From assembly GCF_949628215.1 (NCBI RefSeq), contig NC_134280.1, forward strand, positions 6,893,795-6,957,794: 64,000 nucleotides of DNA. The letters are read 5' to 3'. This stretch comes from Phalacrocorax aristotelis. Taxonomy: Eukaryota > Chordata > Aves > Suliformes > Phalacrocoracidae. The notes under the pieces were generated by a model that ran no database searches, was not told where the DNA came from, and worked only from the letters and a program-made list of their open reading frames with translations. Below, one piece after another: positions 12,301-23,646 of the stretch (position 1 is the first letter of the stretch; each line of letters opens with the position of its first letter). The translations under genes and the position numbers were made by a program.

Positions 12301-15300
12301 TGGCTGGAAAAATGATCTTTCTAAAAACGTGGGACCTCTTTAAGGAAGAAAAAGATATGTTCTTCTCTATCTTTGAAAAAGTTCGCTTGGGCACATTATC
12401 ATCTCTTTGGGCTATTTATATCCCTGACTTGCTAAAACTCTAAAAAACATTAAAAATATATTCGTGTTGTCTTTTAGAACTAGCCAGAGTTCACCTTGAC
12501 ACTTAGTAACCGTGCATACCGTTCTACACAGGTTTTTTCTTATCACTCCTCATATGAAAGTTGACAGTAAAAAAATTGCATCTTTTTGTATAAGAGATTA
12601 TGACTTAGAAGTGTAATAAAAGTGAAAGTGAAGTGGGTTTGGAAGCGTTCACTGAACATTTTTTTTTCAATCCTAAATGAATGCAATAGCAAATTCTAAT
12701 CTCTCAAGTCACAGTCATCTTTTTAGCACAGCTCTGTGACTTTTTATTTCATAATATTAAGTTGGAATTTTTTTAGCAGAATTACACAGCAGATACTTTT
12801 GTCCTAATGCAGATTTGCCTATTTTGTCTCCTGGATCAAACATAAACCACATGGTACAGGTGTGCTGATATGGTTTCTTCATATTCTATGGAAAAACAGT
12901 TAAAAAATTAAAATTCAAAAGAAAAATCTTCAAAAATAAAACAATTTTAGAACTCAGAACCTTAAAGCTAAAGTAAACAGGGTAGCCCTAGTGTAAATGA
13001 ATCTCACACGAGGGCCCATTCTAAGTGATAAAATATCCCTTTGCAAGAAATTAACTGATGAAATAATAGACCCATTTATGATTAGGAAAACATATTAAAA
13101 AATCTGAAGGTGGGAAAAATACCCCTGAGAGTATTAAAGCAGGGACACTTTGCCCTCAAACGCTATGATTGCTCTATGTGAATGTTTAGCATTGCAATAC
13201 ATCTAGCTAGTATGACTTCTAAAACCAATTTTATTGAATAGCTCTTTTTACCCAGTTACAGATAACTCATTTTCCTTTAAAGCAGAGTTTTCATTACTTT
13301 TTTCTCATTACTGTATCTTCCAAAATCTTTTCCATGTTCCTGCTCTGACATGTCTAGCTATAGTTTATAAACTTTGGAAGTTTAACTCTCCTGGTAAATT
13401 ATAATACATCTAGTACATTTTAAAATAAAAAACTGTGGACAATTTGAGCAATCTTAACTTTACACCAAGTGTAAAGCACTATCTTACATCAGAATTAATC
13501 TCTGCCTAGAGTATCCCCTGCACTTTCACATAGGAACATAAAAACATTGAGGGTGATACAGTAGATTAAATAGCGAACTTGTTTCACCTGACAGTTACTC
13601 ATATGCCTCAAGTTCAGGAAAGTTTCTCTCTTCAAGATGTTTATTGGAGACTAAAGTCAATTAAGTTGGGCAGATGCTGAAATACTTTCTCAAAAAGGAC
13701 TTCAATACAGTCTGCAGCACTTATCAAAAAACATTTGATTCACAAAGCAAAATATATAAATAGATACAAAACTAAAAAACAAAACAAAACAAAGCCCATC
13801 ACACGAATAACTCACATTTCTTGTAACTATTACAGCTGAAACCCTTCTAATTCTTCCTCACATGATAAAATATTATTATTAATGGGAATAGACGTAATCA
13901 GGGAAAAAAATGCTGGAATGTTACGTTTGGTCTAGTCTTTGTAGAAGCAGGAAGATCAGTCACCAAATTGTCTTCTAAGTCCTATTGTATGAATTAGTTT
14001 AATATTTGCTCAGGTATTCTGCCTGGCATTAGACTTAGACTAATGATCACTGATTTCCAGATGTCCCTTTTTATTCATCCCTTCATGCTCATAAAAAGGT
14101 TTAAAATGTATTGATCATCACCAGTGCGTACCTCTCAGTTTCATTTAGTGACTTTCTCTCACCAGTCTTCCTCCAGTATCGTCAGCATGTCTACTCAAAT
14201 GTTTGTTTTATCAAAAGGTTGTATTTGTCCACAGAATTAGACCTGGATGGGCCTTTGTCTTTACTCACGGATCTGTGCTCATTGGTAAACTGTGTTATAC
14301 TTTGCTTGCTTGGATTTTAAAACTTCTTTGAGTATATGGAAACTCTAGGAACTCAGAAGGAGTTAGTAAGTACTAGTGACTCATCTCTCTTTCTTTCAAA
14401 TGGGTTTCAAGATCAAGAATCAAGTTAAAGGGTACAGAAGAAAAACAGCTCAATACAGTGGTCCCTCATAGCCTTCTAAAACCAGGCTTTAAATCTAAAT
14501 GTGTAATGGACTCCTCTGAGGATCTGAACTAGAGTTTCTCAGTGCTACAGCACAGATCCATTACCTGAGTTCAAGCAGGAGCAGTAAATAGCAGTAGCAG
14601 ACTATTATTCTCTCTTTAGAATAGTCACTATGGAGAAGCCCAGTACACTAGCTGCACTGAGAAAAAGACTTTGTGTGTAACCCAAATTAAGCAATGTGAT
14701 GGAAAATTCCAGTGGACAGGCAATCTGAGCTCCAAGCCGAGGTTACAGGTCAACTTAAAGACAAGGGAGATGAGTGAACATGAGTAACACAAATGAGAAG
14801 GCAAGAGGATGGATGGCAGAGAGACAGGAAGTGCTGCTGTTGATGCAGCTGTAGAGAAAAAAGTGATAAAAATAAGACTTAAAAATTATATTAAAGTCAT
14901 CACATCTAGTGAGAGAACAAACTAAAATATTCTGGCTGCAATGTATGGAATCTGGAGAACAGGAGGACCCAGGAGTACCGACGCAGAATATGTCAGCTTG
15001 CCGAGTCTTGCTTGGGGAAGCAATGCTGCTAACATCCCTGCATGGACTGGAGGAAAACAACTAGGTATTGGTATACAAAAAAATGGGAAGCTGAAACAGG
15101 CGTATTTGCTCAGGGTGTAGCCAGGCCATTTTGAGGAACCAGTTGTAGAAAATCAACCTGTAATGATTTTTAAAAAAAACTTCACATAGTTAAATTAATG
15201 GATAAACAAAAATAGGCTACAGCTTAGGTTCCTAAGGTCTGAGTGCCAAGTGTGCTAGGCCTAACTAGATAAAAATTAATATTTAAAGATAAGCACAGAC

Positions 15301-16139
15301 CACAAACAATGGCAAAATATTGATAAACAAAGCTAATGTGCTTTTTAGTGGTCAGAAAGTGCAATAAAGTGAGGAGCATAAAAACTCACTTGAAAAAAGT
15401 AGCCAAGATTCTTCAGCCTCGTACAGGAGTATATGGAAAGAAAAAACCAAAGGCACTCTTTCTTTAGGATGAAGAAAGAATTAAAGATAGTCTAGATGTG
15501 CCCTCAAATGAATCTCCTCCTTTAGTTTTCAATATGAATGAAGATTCATAGAATCATTAGATTCTCAACATTAGGGCAAATGCAGCTAATACAAAGGGCA
15601 GGAGAAAATGGAAGTGGAAGTTGTAACACCCGTGGTAAAACTGAAGTCCAACAGTTGCTATGTTCAGACAAGAGGAGATGCAGAAGCGATGGGAGGCAAT
15701 CTCCGCTCCAGAATTTTGAAATAACCAACATGGGAAACTGCAGGTCAGGTAGAAGAGATTTGTAATGAATCTTTAAAATCAGGAATGGTATATACGTAGA
15801 GCAGCAAATGCAATTCTTACCCGTAAGTATATGGAAAGAAAGAAGAACACAGCATCAGCAAAGACAAGCTTTAGAAATATGCAAAGCTGCTGAAAGCAAT
15901 CTGCCAGAGGAAAAAAAAGGCTTGGAAACATGGGTAAATGGAAAATTGGATAAATTTGTTTGGGTTTTGGTTTGGTTTGGATTGAGGGTTTGTTTTTTGG
16001 TTTTTTTTCAGAAAGGTAGATTATCCTAGGATGACGAATATTTCATTACCAGCCTTTGATTGGGTTACTAATTTTCCAGACAAATGAAATAGAGTCATCT
16101 GTCAGGACTTCACGTCAAAATGCGATTGGATGTCATGAG
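9323..16139. other. 5' flanking DNA, no gene recognised
   Basis: AT-rich unique-looking sequence with no plausible exon, RNA gene or young repeat. Small A-rich and T-rich runs occur, for example near 11445. Old, heavily mutated repeats may be present but cannot be assigned by eye. Intergenic. Confidence 0.55.
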
Positions 16140-17025
16140 GGGAAAAATTAGATAGGCTGGAGAAGGTGATTAGGAAGATATTGTGAAGATGGTAAGGTAT
16201 GGTTTAACAGGTTGTATTCAAAGTCTGGAAGGAAATAACTAATAGGGTTCATCAAAGATTGATCTTGGGACTACTACTATTCAAGAAATTAATTAGCAAT
16301 ACTGGCATAAAATTTAGGACCTTGCTATTGAAGTGTGCTGCTGACACAGAACCGGTAGGCAGTCAGCAGAGTAAAGGATCTGGATAACATATTGGAACAA
16401 CGGGAACAATAGAGAAAAAATATAATTGTGATGCATTCTTGACAAGGAGAATACAATAACAGCGTGTATCAGAGAATATACTTCCAACAGAGGTAGATTA
16501 GGCATTAATGATGTTCCACAAGACCACTAACAGTTTGTATGTTCACCCACATTCAAAAAAGATTAATTAATTCCACTGGGAATAGACAAAAGAGAAGTTT
16601 TACTAGACTAGCACAAGAAATGGAGTGCTATTGCCTTGAGAGAGATGGCCTGGCTGACATAGTTAATAAAATTTGAGAGGGAATCTGTACCTTATAAATT
16701 TTTTGGGCTACACATTGTCAGAAGGAGGAAGAGGAGATCATGAGAAAGCAGTGACTGTAAAAGGACAAGTGTGTATAAAACCAGCTATCAAATACAGTGT
16801 ATCTGGAAACTAGAAGTTAGAATAAGGTTTCCAAATGCCAGAGGAGTTTATTTTTGGAACAGCTCCCTAATGCAGTGTGGGACTTCCCCCCCACTCCCAA
16901 TTAGCTAATTTCAAGATGGATCTTGAAGAGTTTCCAAAACGAACCTACACTTCAAGGTCTGCAGTCAAGGGAGATGGACTGAATGACACAGGCCGCTCTT
17001 TCCAGTCCAGTGTTTCTAACAGCTG
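16140..17025 (+). mobile_element. Ancient CR1/L3-like LINE remnant, + strand
   Basis: Several pieces, read in shifting + strand frames, resemble the end of a CR1/L3-type ORF2. Near 16325-16380 is a decayed version of the reverse-transcriptase region that normally contains the ADDT motif (here CAADTEPVGSQQSKG). Near 16840-16990 is a tail resembling the ORF2 C-terminus (MPEEFIFGTAP, then NFKMDLEEF). The sequence stops matching near 17025. Frames are broken many times, so this is old. The left boundary is a guess. Confidence 0.5.
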
Positions 17026-17560
17026 GAAACAGAGTGAGGAGTCTTAGGACTAAGAAGAGCAAAGGTCGATGTCAGTGTTTTGAATTAACTCAGAGGAATG
17101 AGATTTAAGAATTTAATTGAGGTTGAATGACAGATGGGTTTGATGCTAACTACAGGTTTTACTTGTTTGCTCTTGTAAATTACTTGATAAAGGAATAAAA
17201 ATTACTATTGACTTTGTGCACAGGCATTAGAGATCATGTGTTAATCAGATATTTTTCACTGTCTTGTAGCAGCCAAGATGGTTTAGTAGGACCCTGAGCT
17301 CTTAGTTTAGTTTCCCCACAGCTGGATCACCAATCTATTTCGAGAGAGATTAGGATTACTTCCTGCAGTGTACAGCTGTTATTTCCTGAGATGAACCAAC
17401 TCTTTGTTATTGTGTCTGAAAATCAGACCAGCAATTTTTCCTTTCCCCATTTAAATGACGTTTGAAGATCACGCTAACATGCCAAAGCAAAGGAATGCAA
17501 AGCGCCAGCCTTACATTCTGTTCTTAACCAACAGCACCGTGACTTTTCTGGGAAGTAATA
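17026..17560. other. Upstream flank, nothing recognised
   Basis: AT-rich non-coding DNA between the old LINE remnant and the next old repeat. No gene, RNA or clear motif seen. Confidence 0.5.
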
Positions 17561-17645
17561 CAAATAACAATAATACTTATCACTTACTGTGCACGGTGCT
17601 TTTCATCTTCAAAGCGCTTTACAAATATTTACTGCTAGTTAATCT
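17561..17645 (+). repeat. Probable ancient interspersed-repeat remnant
   Basis: The stretch has an AATAATACTTATCACTT lead followed by CATCTTCAAAGCGCTTTACA. This 'CAAAGCGCTTTACAAA' signature recurs in very old amniote repeats. I recognise the pattern but cannot name the family with confidence. It is about 85 bp and strongly decayed around the core. Confidence 0.4.
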
Positions 17646-17924
17646 GGAAAAAGTATGATTTAAGGCCAGCTTCTGATAGCTTGTCTGACAAAGTTAATGT
17701 CATTTAAATCGAGTCCGTTTGTATTTAATAGGATAGAACTACAGTACTTTAGTTTAAACACTATTGTTCCATTAAAAGCCAATTATAGAAATTCAGCTTT
17801 CCTTGAATTTATAGAGCACAGCTTTTCATTTAAAAAAAAAAGATCTATCTAAATACTTCATCCGAATTTAGCCTTCGTAATTCTAACTAATTGCATAGCA
17901 GCCTTTTCACCCGGCTGCATAATG

Positions 17925-18140
17925 CCAATTCGCCAGGAGGCGCGACCACCCCCGCGCCGCGCTTGCAGGCAGTACCGCCTGCGAGCAGTAGATCGCGCTC
18001 AAGATGTTTCCATTTATTTGAGGGGCCGGAGCCCGGCCCGGCGCCGCCGTGCGAGCCCGGCTCAGGGTCAGCTCCCGCCTCCCGGGCTCGCCCCGGCACA
18101 GGGTGCTGGGGCCGAGAGCCCTGGGCAGCTCAACAGGGCG
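17925..18140. promoter_or_regulatory. Small CpG islet 2.2 kb upstream of NXPH2 start codon
   Basis: A sharply bounded GC- and CpG-rich block sits in AT-rich flanking DNA, separate from the main island. It includes a CTCF-like core, CGCCAGGAGGCGC, at 17931-17943, and a short inverted repeat (GCAGGC ... GCCTGC) near 17966-17983. It could be an upstream promoter, an enhancer or an insulator. Open frames here are a by-product of base composition. Confidence 0.4.
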
Positions 18141-18193
18141 CTTCCTCACGGTTAAGCCAATAACGGCTTCATTTACATGTGCAAAAATGTAGT

Positions 18194-18230
18194 TTCAGTA
18201 CCATAGAAAACATTATTTTTCGGTACTGAA
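18194..18230. other. Imperfect hairpin (inverted repeat)
   Basis: TTCAGTACC (18194-18202) pairs exactly with GGTACTGAA (18222-18230). Inside, GAAAA (18206-18210) pairs with TTTTC (18217-18221). This leaves a 3-nt bulge on one side and a 6-nt loop. That makes 14 base pairs in 37 nt. It is too short for a typical microRNA precursor. Function unknown. Confidence 0.6.
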
Positions 18231-19239
18231 CATATGTGCAGCAGCATTTAACTACTTTCCATCCAGGATGTGAAGAAAACTTTTCGATTTAAATTCTAAC
18301 AGGTAAATCCTAACGTATTTTATGCTGGTCATTCTATATTAGAAATAAAACCAAATGGTAGCACAGCAGCTTGAAGACCACTAAAATACATTATAATATA
18401 TTGACTCGGTGACCATTGCTGTTTCAGTTGTTTCTCCGAATCTTTGAACCTCCTGCAAATGAACCCATTTCAGAGTAGTTCGGTTTGTATGTAGTTGCCT
18501 TTGCTATACACCAAGCATGTTTTCTGAACCCAAAAGAGAGAAGGCGATCCGTGGCTCAGTCGCATCCAGGTGATACGTTTCACGAGACACCCGGCAGCAG
18601 AGCCAGGAAAGGAACCGGTGGGATTTAACAACTAAATAACCACAATCGTTACCTGGTAAAATCATGGCTGCTCTCAGGTGCCATGAAAGAGCTTGCAAAG
18701 CTGCTTCCACTGGCAACAGTGTTAGCGGTTGAAAATACAAAGGTAGTCAAGATGTAACCTGAACACAGAGCTAGTAAGAAGATGAGACAGGGCAACCGAG
18801 AATGAAGAGGAAACTAATCTGCAAACGACAGGTAGGGTTTGGAAACTGAAACTGCTACCTCCACTTCAGCCCAGCGGCAGAGAGCTCGCGTTATCGCATC
18901 TCACGTGAATGTGAATTACCGATGAGCAAACGCCGGCGCTGCTGGCCTCGACGCCGGCGTATCCGACACCAGTAACGGTGCTACCGCGTCAGTCCCCGGC
19001 GGCGTGGGAGGCACGTGCGCCGAACGTGGCCGGGGTTTGCGTCCCGCCTCGGCCTCCCGCGCTCAGAACTTTGTGTCCCTTTTCAAGATTGCCATGTTCG
19101 GAGGTTGTCCCCCCTGCAGCTCAAAAGCACAGTTTCGGGACAAAAGTTTCAGGCCGCTCACGCTCATCTCAAAAAAGGTTCTGGAGTGTATTCGTTAATT
19201 TAAGGTTATTAAATGGATGTATGCTCAGAGTGACTTCTT
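18231..19239. promoter_or_regulatory. Region between CpG islet and main island, with E-boxes
   Basis: The left part is AT-rich and unremarkable. From about 18880 GC rises. Two CACGTG E-boxes lie at 18902-18907 and 19012-19017. ACGCCGGCG occurs twice with a 21-bp period, at 18930-18938 and 18951-18959. These are motif matches only. Whether they bind factors is unknown. Confidence 0.35.
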
Positions 19240-19952
19240 TGGAGACGCGTTCTCCAGCCCCGGGGCTCCCAGCTCGCTCGGGCGCCATTGCTTGCCCAGT
19301 GGCACCAGCAGCACCGCTCTCCCCCGCTCCCTGCGCAGCTCAAGCCCCACGCACGGACCCGCTGGGACAGCACCCCGTCCCTGTGCCCACTCGAGGGGAC
19401 GCGCCCCCAGCTGTGGGGCACACGGTGTCCCCAGGGCAGGCTGAGGGCCCGGCCGTCCCGCCACGCCGCCTCACAGCCGGGGAGGGGAAACACGTTGTTT
19501 CTCCACAAGTCCCACGGCTGCCCACCCGCGTGGGGGCAGATCCACCCGAGAGAAACGCAGTTGTGACAGAGGGATTCCTCATAAAAACGGGACCGGGAGG
19601 GGGTGAACGTGAAGCCAAGCCCTTCACCTGACTCTCCTTTTACACCAGAGCGGGAGGCCACGGCGGAGCCGCCAGCGGCCCCCTGAGGGGCGGCGGAGCC
19701 GGGCTCGGTCCCCGAGGGCCGCCGCTCCCGCCCGGGCAGGGCGGCGTGGGGGGGGGGCGGCGGCCGCGGGCGGAGGAGGGGCCGCCGCAGCTTTAAACTT
19801 CCCGGGAACGGCCTCCCCGCCCGGGACAACGGGGTCTCCCCAGCGCCCGGGGGGGGTGCGCCGCCCCGCTCGCCCTCCATCCCTCCATCCATCCCCCGCG
19901 AACGGCTCCTCAACTTCGGCCCGGCCGGGCGGCCCCCTGCCCCGGCAGCACC

Positions 19953-20024
19953 ATGGCAGGCAGCGGGGCGGCGGGGTCTGTCCGCCGGCACGCCGCCGCT
20001 CCGCCGGTCGGCGGCGGGCTGTGA
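19953..20024 (+). CDS. Candidate upstream ORF 1 (23 codons plus stop)
   Basis: An ATG in strong initiation context (GCACCATGG) opens a 23-residue frame, beginning MAGSGAAGSVRR, that ends in TGA at 20022-20024. It matters only if transcription starts upstream of it, which cannot be told here. No resemblance to known peptides. The composition simply follows the CpG island. Confidence 0.35.
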   Translation: MAGSGAAGSVRRHAAAPPVGGGL

Positions 20025-20139
20025 GGGGACCTCGCTCTGCCCCGCGGGGGGGGGTGCGGCGGCCGCCCGGCCCGGCAGCGCCGCCGCCTCCCGCCTTCCC
20101 GCCTCCTCCTCCTCCCTTCCCGCCTCTCGCCCGCCCGCC

Positions 20140-20223
20140 ATGGCCGCCCGCGGAGCCGAGCGGCGCGGCGCGGAGCGGCGCGGCAGTGCCGGGGTCTGGG
20201 CGCTGCCCGCCAGCGCCCGGTGA
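20140..20223 (+). CDS. Candidate upstream ORF 2 (27 codons plus stop)
   Basis: The ATG lies in strong context (G at -3, G at +4). It opens a 27-residue arginine- and alanine-rich frame that ends with TGA at 20221-20223. It is in the same frame as NXPH2 but is stopped 120 bp before the NXPH2 ATG, so it does not extend the protein. If present in the mRNA it would be expected to lower main-ORF translation. Confidence 0.4.
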   Translation: MAARGAERRGAERRGSAGVWALPASAR

Positions 20224-20294
20224 GCGGGGGGACAAGCGGGGCGGCGTGTCCCTGCGCTCGGTCCTGCCCCCGCTCCCTCCTCCCAGGAGCGGAG

Positions 20295-20330
20295 ATGCGC
20301 GAGACCCGTGCGAGGGGAGCCGCCTCCTAG
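20295..20330 (+). CDS. Candidate upstream ORF 3 (11 codons plus stop)
   Basis: An ATG with purine at -3 (GAGATGC) opens an 11-residue frame, MRETRARGAAS, ending in TAG at 20328-20330. Only 13 bases separate the stop from the NXPH2 ATG. This ORF is very likely within the mature leader because it is so close to the main start. Reinitiation over such a short gap is usually poor, so it could repress translation unless skipped by leaky scanning. Confidence 0.45.
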   Translation: MRETRARGAAS

Positions 20331-20343
20331 ACCGGCAGCCAGG

Positions 20344-20397
20344 ATGGTGCACCTGCAGCCCCTGCCCCTCGTCGTGGTCCAGGGCGTCCTCCAGCTC
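20344..20397 (+). CDS. NXPH2: Neurexophilin-2, coding exon 1 (signal peptide)
   Basis: The exon encodes 18 residues, MVHLQPLPLVVVQGVLQL, the hydrophobic core of a secretory signal peptide that continues into exon 2 (VLCDA). This matches the known start of NXPH2, which has the same LPLVVV and LLQL pattern. The ATG has good context (A at -3, G at +4). The exon ends exactly at a codon boundary, followed by the consensus donor GTAAGT (20398-20403). Joined to 61166 it gives an uninterrupted 265-residue protein, close to the roughly 264 residues usual for NXPH2. Sequence upstream in this frame lacks an ATG that reads through to the main ORF. The exon sits in the CpG island. I infer that it is the first coding exon and contains the 5' UTR end. 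Confidence 0.93.
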
Positions 20398-23300
20398 GTA
20401 AGTCTCCTTCCCCCCCCTCGGCCCCCCGCCGCAAGACCTCGGGGGTCGCGGCGCCCCCCCGGCCGAGGCGCCGTCCCCTCCGGAGGCAAAGCAGGGCTGG
20501 CTCCGAGCATCCCGCACCGCGCCACACGGGCGGGCAGCCTCCCGCAGCCCGGCGCCGCTTCTTGGGTTTGTTGTTTTTTTTTTTTCCCCTTTTTCTTCTT
20601 TTTTAAGCGGGCCCGCGTGTTGCTGGGCCGCCTCGCTGGGGCCGGCGGGGCTCGGCGGGAGCCCCGCAACACCCCAAACTCCCCCTTCCCGAAAAAAGTT
20701 TTCCGCTGTCCCCAAGCGCCTCTTTGCGTGTGCACGGCATCGCGGGCCGCGTCGGTCGAGCCGCCGGCGCTTTGAAAGCCGCCTCGCTTTTTCGGCTTGC
20801 TGCAGCGAAAAACCCTTGCAGGGTTGTTTGTTGTTGTGGTTGGTTTGGTGGGTTTTTGTGTGGGTTTTTTTTTTTTTTTTGTTAATTTTTATTATAAGCT
20901 GTCGCACGTTGTTATGCGCTACACATTCCTTCGCGCGCAGCGGGGAATGTGGGGACCGACGTGGTGAGAGGGTGCACTGCTGCAGGTGCGCGGTTGGAGA
21001 CCGGTAACGCGAAGGGCGCAACTTCTCCCGAGGCCAGCGGCCGATGCCGCTCGTGGGAACTCGCGGCAGAAACGGGCTTAAGGTGCATGTTATGGCGGGA
21101 GAGGTTAGGGGGAGAAAGATCGGATTTGCGAAAGAGTTCGGCAGTCTTCACTTTAACAAGTGTCATTACGATATTGAATTTATTTTTTTTTTTTCCCCCG
21201 GAGGTTGTTAACCACTCCCGTAATTATTTCTAATTCGTGCAGCCAAAGTTATGCCTCTCTTCCCCAGCTGCCTGGTATCTGAAAGTTTGTCACTGTAGTC
21301 AATAGGGAGCGTGTAATAAACCTTGAAGGGATTAAACACCCTCCTTAAGAACTGGAGTCTAATATTACAGCGTGAGTTGATTGATTAGTTTTTGAGGGAG
21401 CTTATGTCAAATTCTAATCCGGTTTTGGATTGTGCTTGTCGTGTAATGTTTTTTGCTCCAGCACTTTATCACAGCAATGAAGTAGCGAGCTGCAGTCCTG
21501 CGATAAGGCACCCATTTCTTTCACACTCCTATCCTTTTGGACAAGAAAAGGCTGTTTACATTCTTCACATTCTTGCAGACCAGTTTCCAGCTCAACAGTG
21601 CGCAGGGGTGAGAGATGGGAAAGGAAAAAAGCAGTAAATGGATTGCAAAGTTGCTGAGCAGAAGGGAAGGAACTAAATAAAAACGCTCCTTCCTCACAAC
21701 CTACGACCTCTCTCACTCACTCACACCCTCCTTTTTAGTTTTTTAGATATCGATGGGATTGATTGAGACTTGTATCAGCAAGGATTGGGTTAGTTACACA
21801 GTGTTTTGTGGATGATGTTGGGAAGTTGCTTGCTGTGGTCTTACGTGCCTTGAGTGAAGGTTGACTAAAGAAGCAAAGTAGCTGTCTTGACTCAAACAAA
21901 AACCACGCAGAGTCAGTGCAGGTGTTCAGGTGGATGTGGTGCTCGGCTCACCCGGGAGTATTCATTCTCTCTGCATTCTTTATATACAAACCAACAAAGT
22001 TTTGGTGTCAATTAGTTTTATAGCTTACATAAATCAGTTTAAATAAAAATCAAAGCAAAATGAGAGTGTGTGAGATTTTTGAGGCATTTTAGGTGTACCT
22101 TTTAATGCTAATCTATTCCGAAAAAGTTGTGTAAATACATTTTGGCGTGCTGTTACCAGAACTCCTGGTTAAAGTCTGGTTAAAGTTACAGCTTGCTATA
22201 AACTGAGTGTGGAAATATTTGACGCCAGTCGTAATGCATTGAATACAAGTCTCTGTACTATTCTTTGTTCTCTGGCCAGTATTTGGAGTAACCAGTGGCT
22301 TCCTGGAATCTAATTAGCAGTTTTAACATGCAGGCGTTGGTGGTACTAATTCTTGACTTTTTTAACCAAAGATCAACGTGGTTAATATTAATACAACGCT
22401 AAAGGCTCAGCAGTTCAGCCAAGAAAGAAAGAAAAAAATGTGGGTTTCAGTGTTGCAGTACAGCAGCATTCTAGTCACCCAGAAATGCTACCGTCAAACC
22501 CGTCCTGATGGTGCAATTTTTAATGAAACAGAAATGATGGAATGCAAAATATTTTTGCACTACATTTTACTGAAGGTAGAAGAACTTTTTTTTTTTTTTA
22601 ATTAGATTTAACTTCAAAAGCTTGCTTGGCTTTCAAAGGCAGAAGTGTGTTATCTACTTACCTACTTTTTAAAGATGCATAAATGTAGGCTAAAACCCAT
22701 GTAAAACTTTACAAATCTGAGGACATGCTAAAGATTATGGCAGACAATCTCACTAGATTTCAGGGAGCAGTGTTACTAGCTGATTGTTTATATGCTGGAC
22801 CTAATATTCTTCAATCAGAAGTTCATGTTTTGTGCTTCTTTAATAGAGTATGGATGTATTTTTGTAGAATATTCTTGGATTATTATTTGCATTACTAGGC
22901 GGTGTACCAGTATGCATGCAGTATGTGTATATTTCTTAAAACTACTTTGCATGTTTGTGTATATTAAACAGTAAGGAAGCCTGCTGTCGAGTCAGGTTAA
23001 GGTGCTAACTTGCTTCTGTATAAATGCATTCATTTTAAAAGACAGGTTTACCTTCTATTGTCAATATAGATCAAAACAATTTGCAATGCACAGTCAGTAC
23101 ACGCCTGGGCTGTTATTGATAAGAAGACCAAAAACTGTTGTGTTGTGTTGTATTATCGTTAGTAGGTACTCTTGCTTTACTGTTCATTTTCAGTAAGATT
23201 TTCCAATTGTCACATAATTGCTGAATGCCCTGTTAGTTCTCACTTTATATATACAAATAACGGAGTTCTACATGTTGGAAACTGAAAAGGCTGAGGTGTT

Positions 23301-23629
23301 AATGGTTTATCGTATGCCTGCTAGTGTTTTGTGAAGTTAGTTTTAAATGCCTTAAAGGAGGGGAACTTCTGCCACTTCCCTGGAAATATTATTTGCCATT
23401 TTAAAGAAGTCTTGTTCTTTTAAAAAAAAAATGTCAGTATTCAGTATTTTCTTTACATGTTATTAATTTGCACCTTTAAAATGTCATGTTTCATAACATT
23501 GTTTAAAATAGCTTATATGGGGTCTTCAAAATGTGTGAAAATTACCCATTTAAGACAGAAAGAGTGGAAAAAAAAAAAAGCTGTATATAGGCTTTGAATC
23601 AAGAAGTAGAGTTTATTTTAGCTATAGAG

Positions 23630-23646
23630 ATATATATATATATATA
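23630..23646. repeat. Short (TA)n run
   Basis: An uninterrupted alternating TA run of about 17 bp in AT-rich intronic DNA. Confidence 0.85.

Larger units (their letters stand above)
19240..20790 (+). promoter_or_regulatory. NXPH2 promoter CpG island and 5' leader
   Basis: About 1.5 kb of very GC- and CpG-rich sequence covers exon 1 and its upstream region, with many GGGCGG-type Sp1 boxes (for example near 19754-19760) and polypurine/polypyrimidine runs. No good TATA box is seen. TTTAAA at 19792-19797 is the only weak candidate. A dispersed CpG-island start is expected, so the transcription start cannot be placed by eye. The island reaches a short way into intron 1, a usual arrangement. Confidence 0.75.

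Noticed and set aside
19792..19797. TTTAAA as a TATA box for NXPH2
   Set aside because: Weak match in a CpG-island promoter with no supporting initiator seen. Kept only as a remark.
20308..20343. N-terminal extension of NXPH2 from an upstream GTG
   Set aside because: A canonical ATG in good context at 20344 matches the known NXPH2 N-terminus and places the signal peptide at the very start.
19209..20735. Antisense open frame of 508 codons (and another of 465 codons at 19624-21021) across the CpG island
   Set aside because: Low-complexity Arg/Gly/Pro/Ala composition, typical of stop-poor GC-rich DNA read in any frame. It overlaps the NXPH2 promoter and has no recognisable domain.
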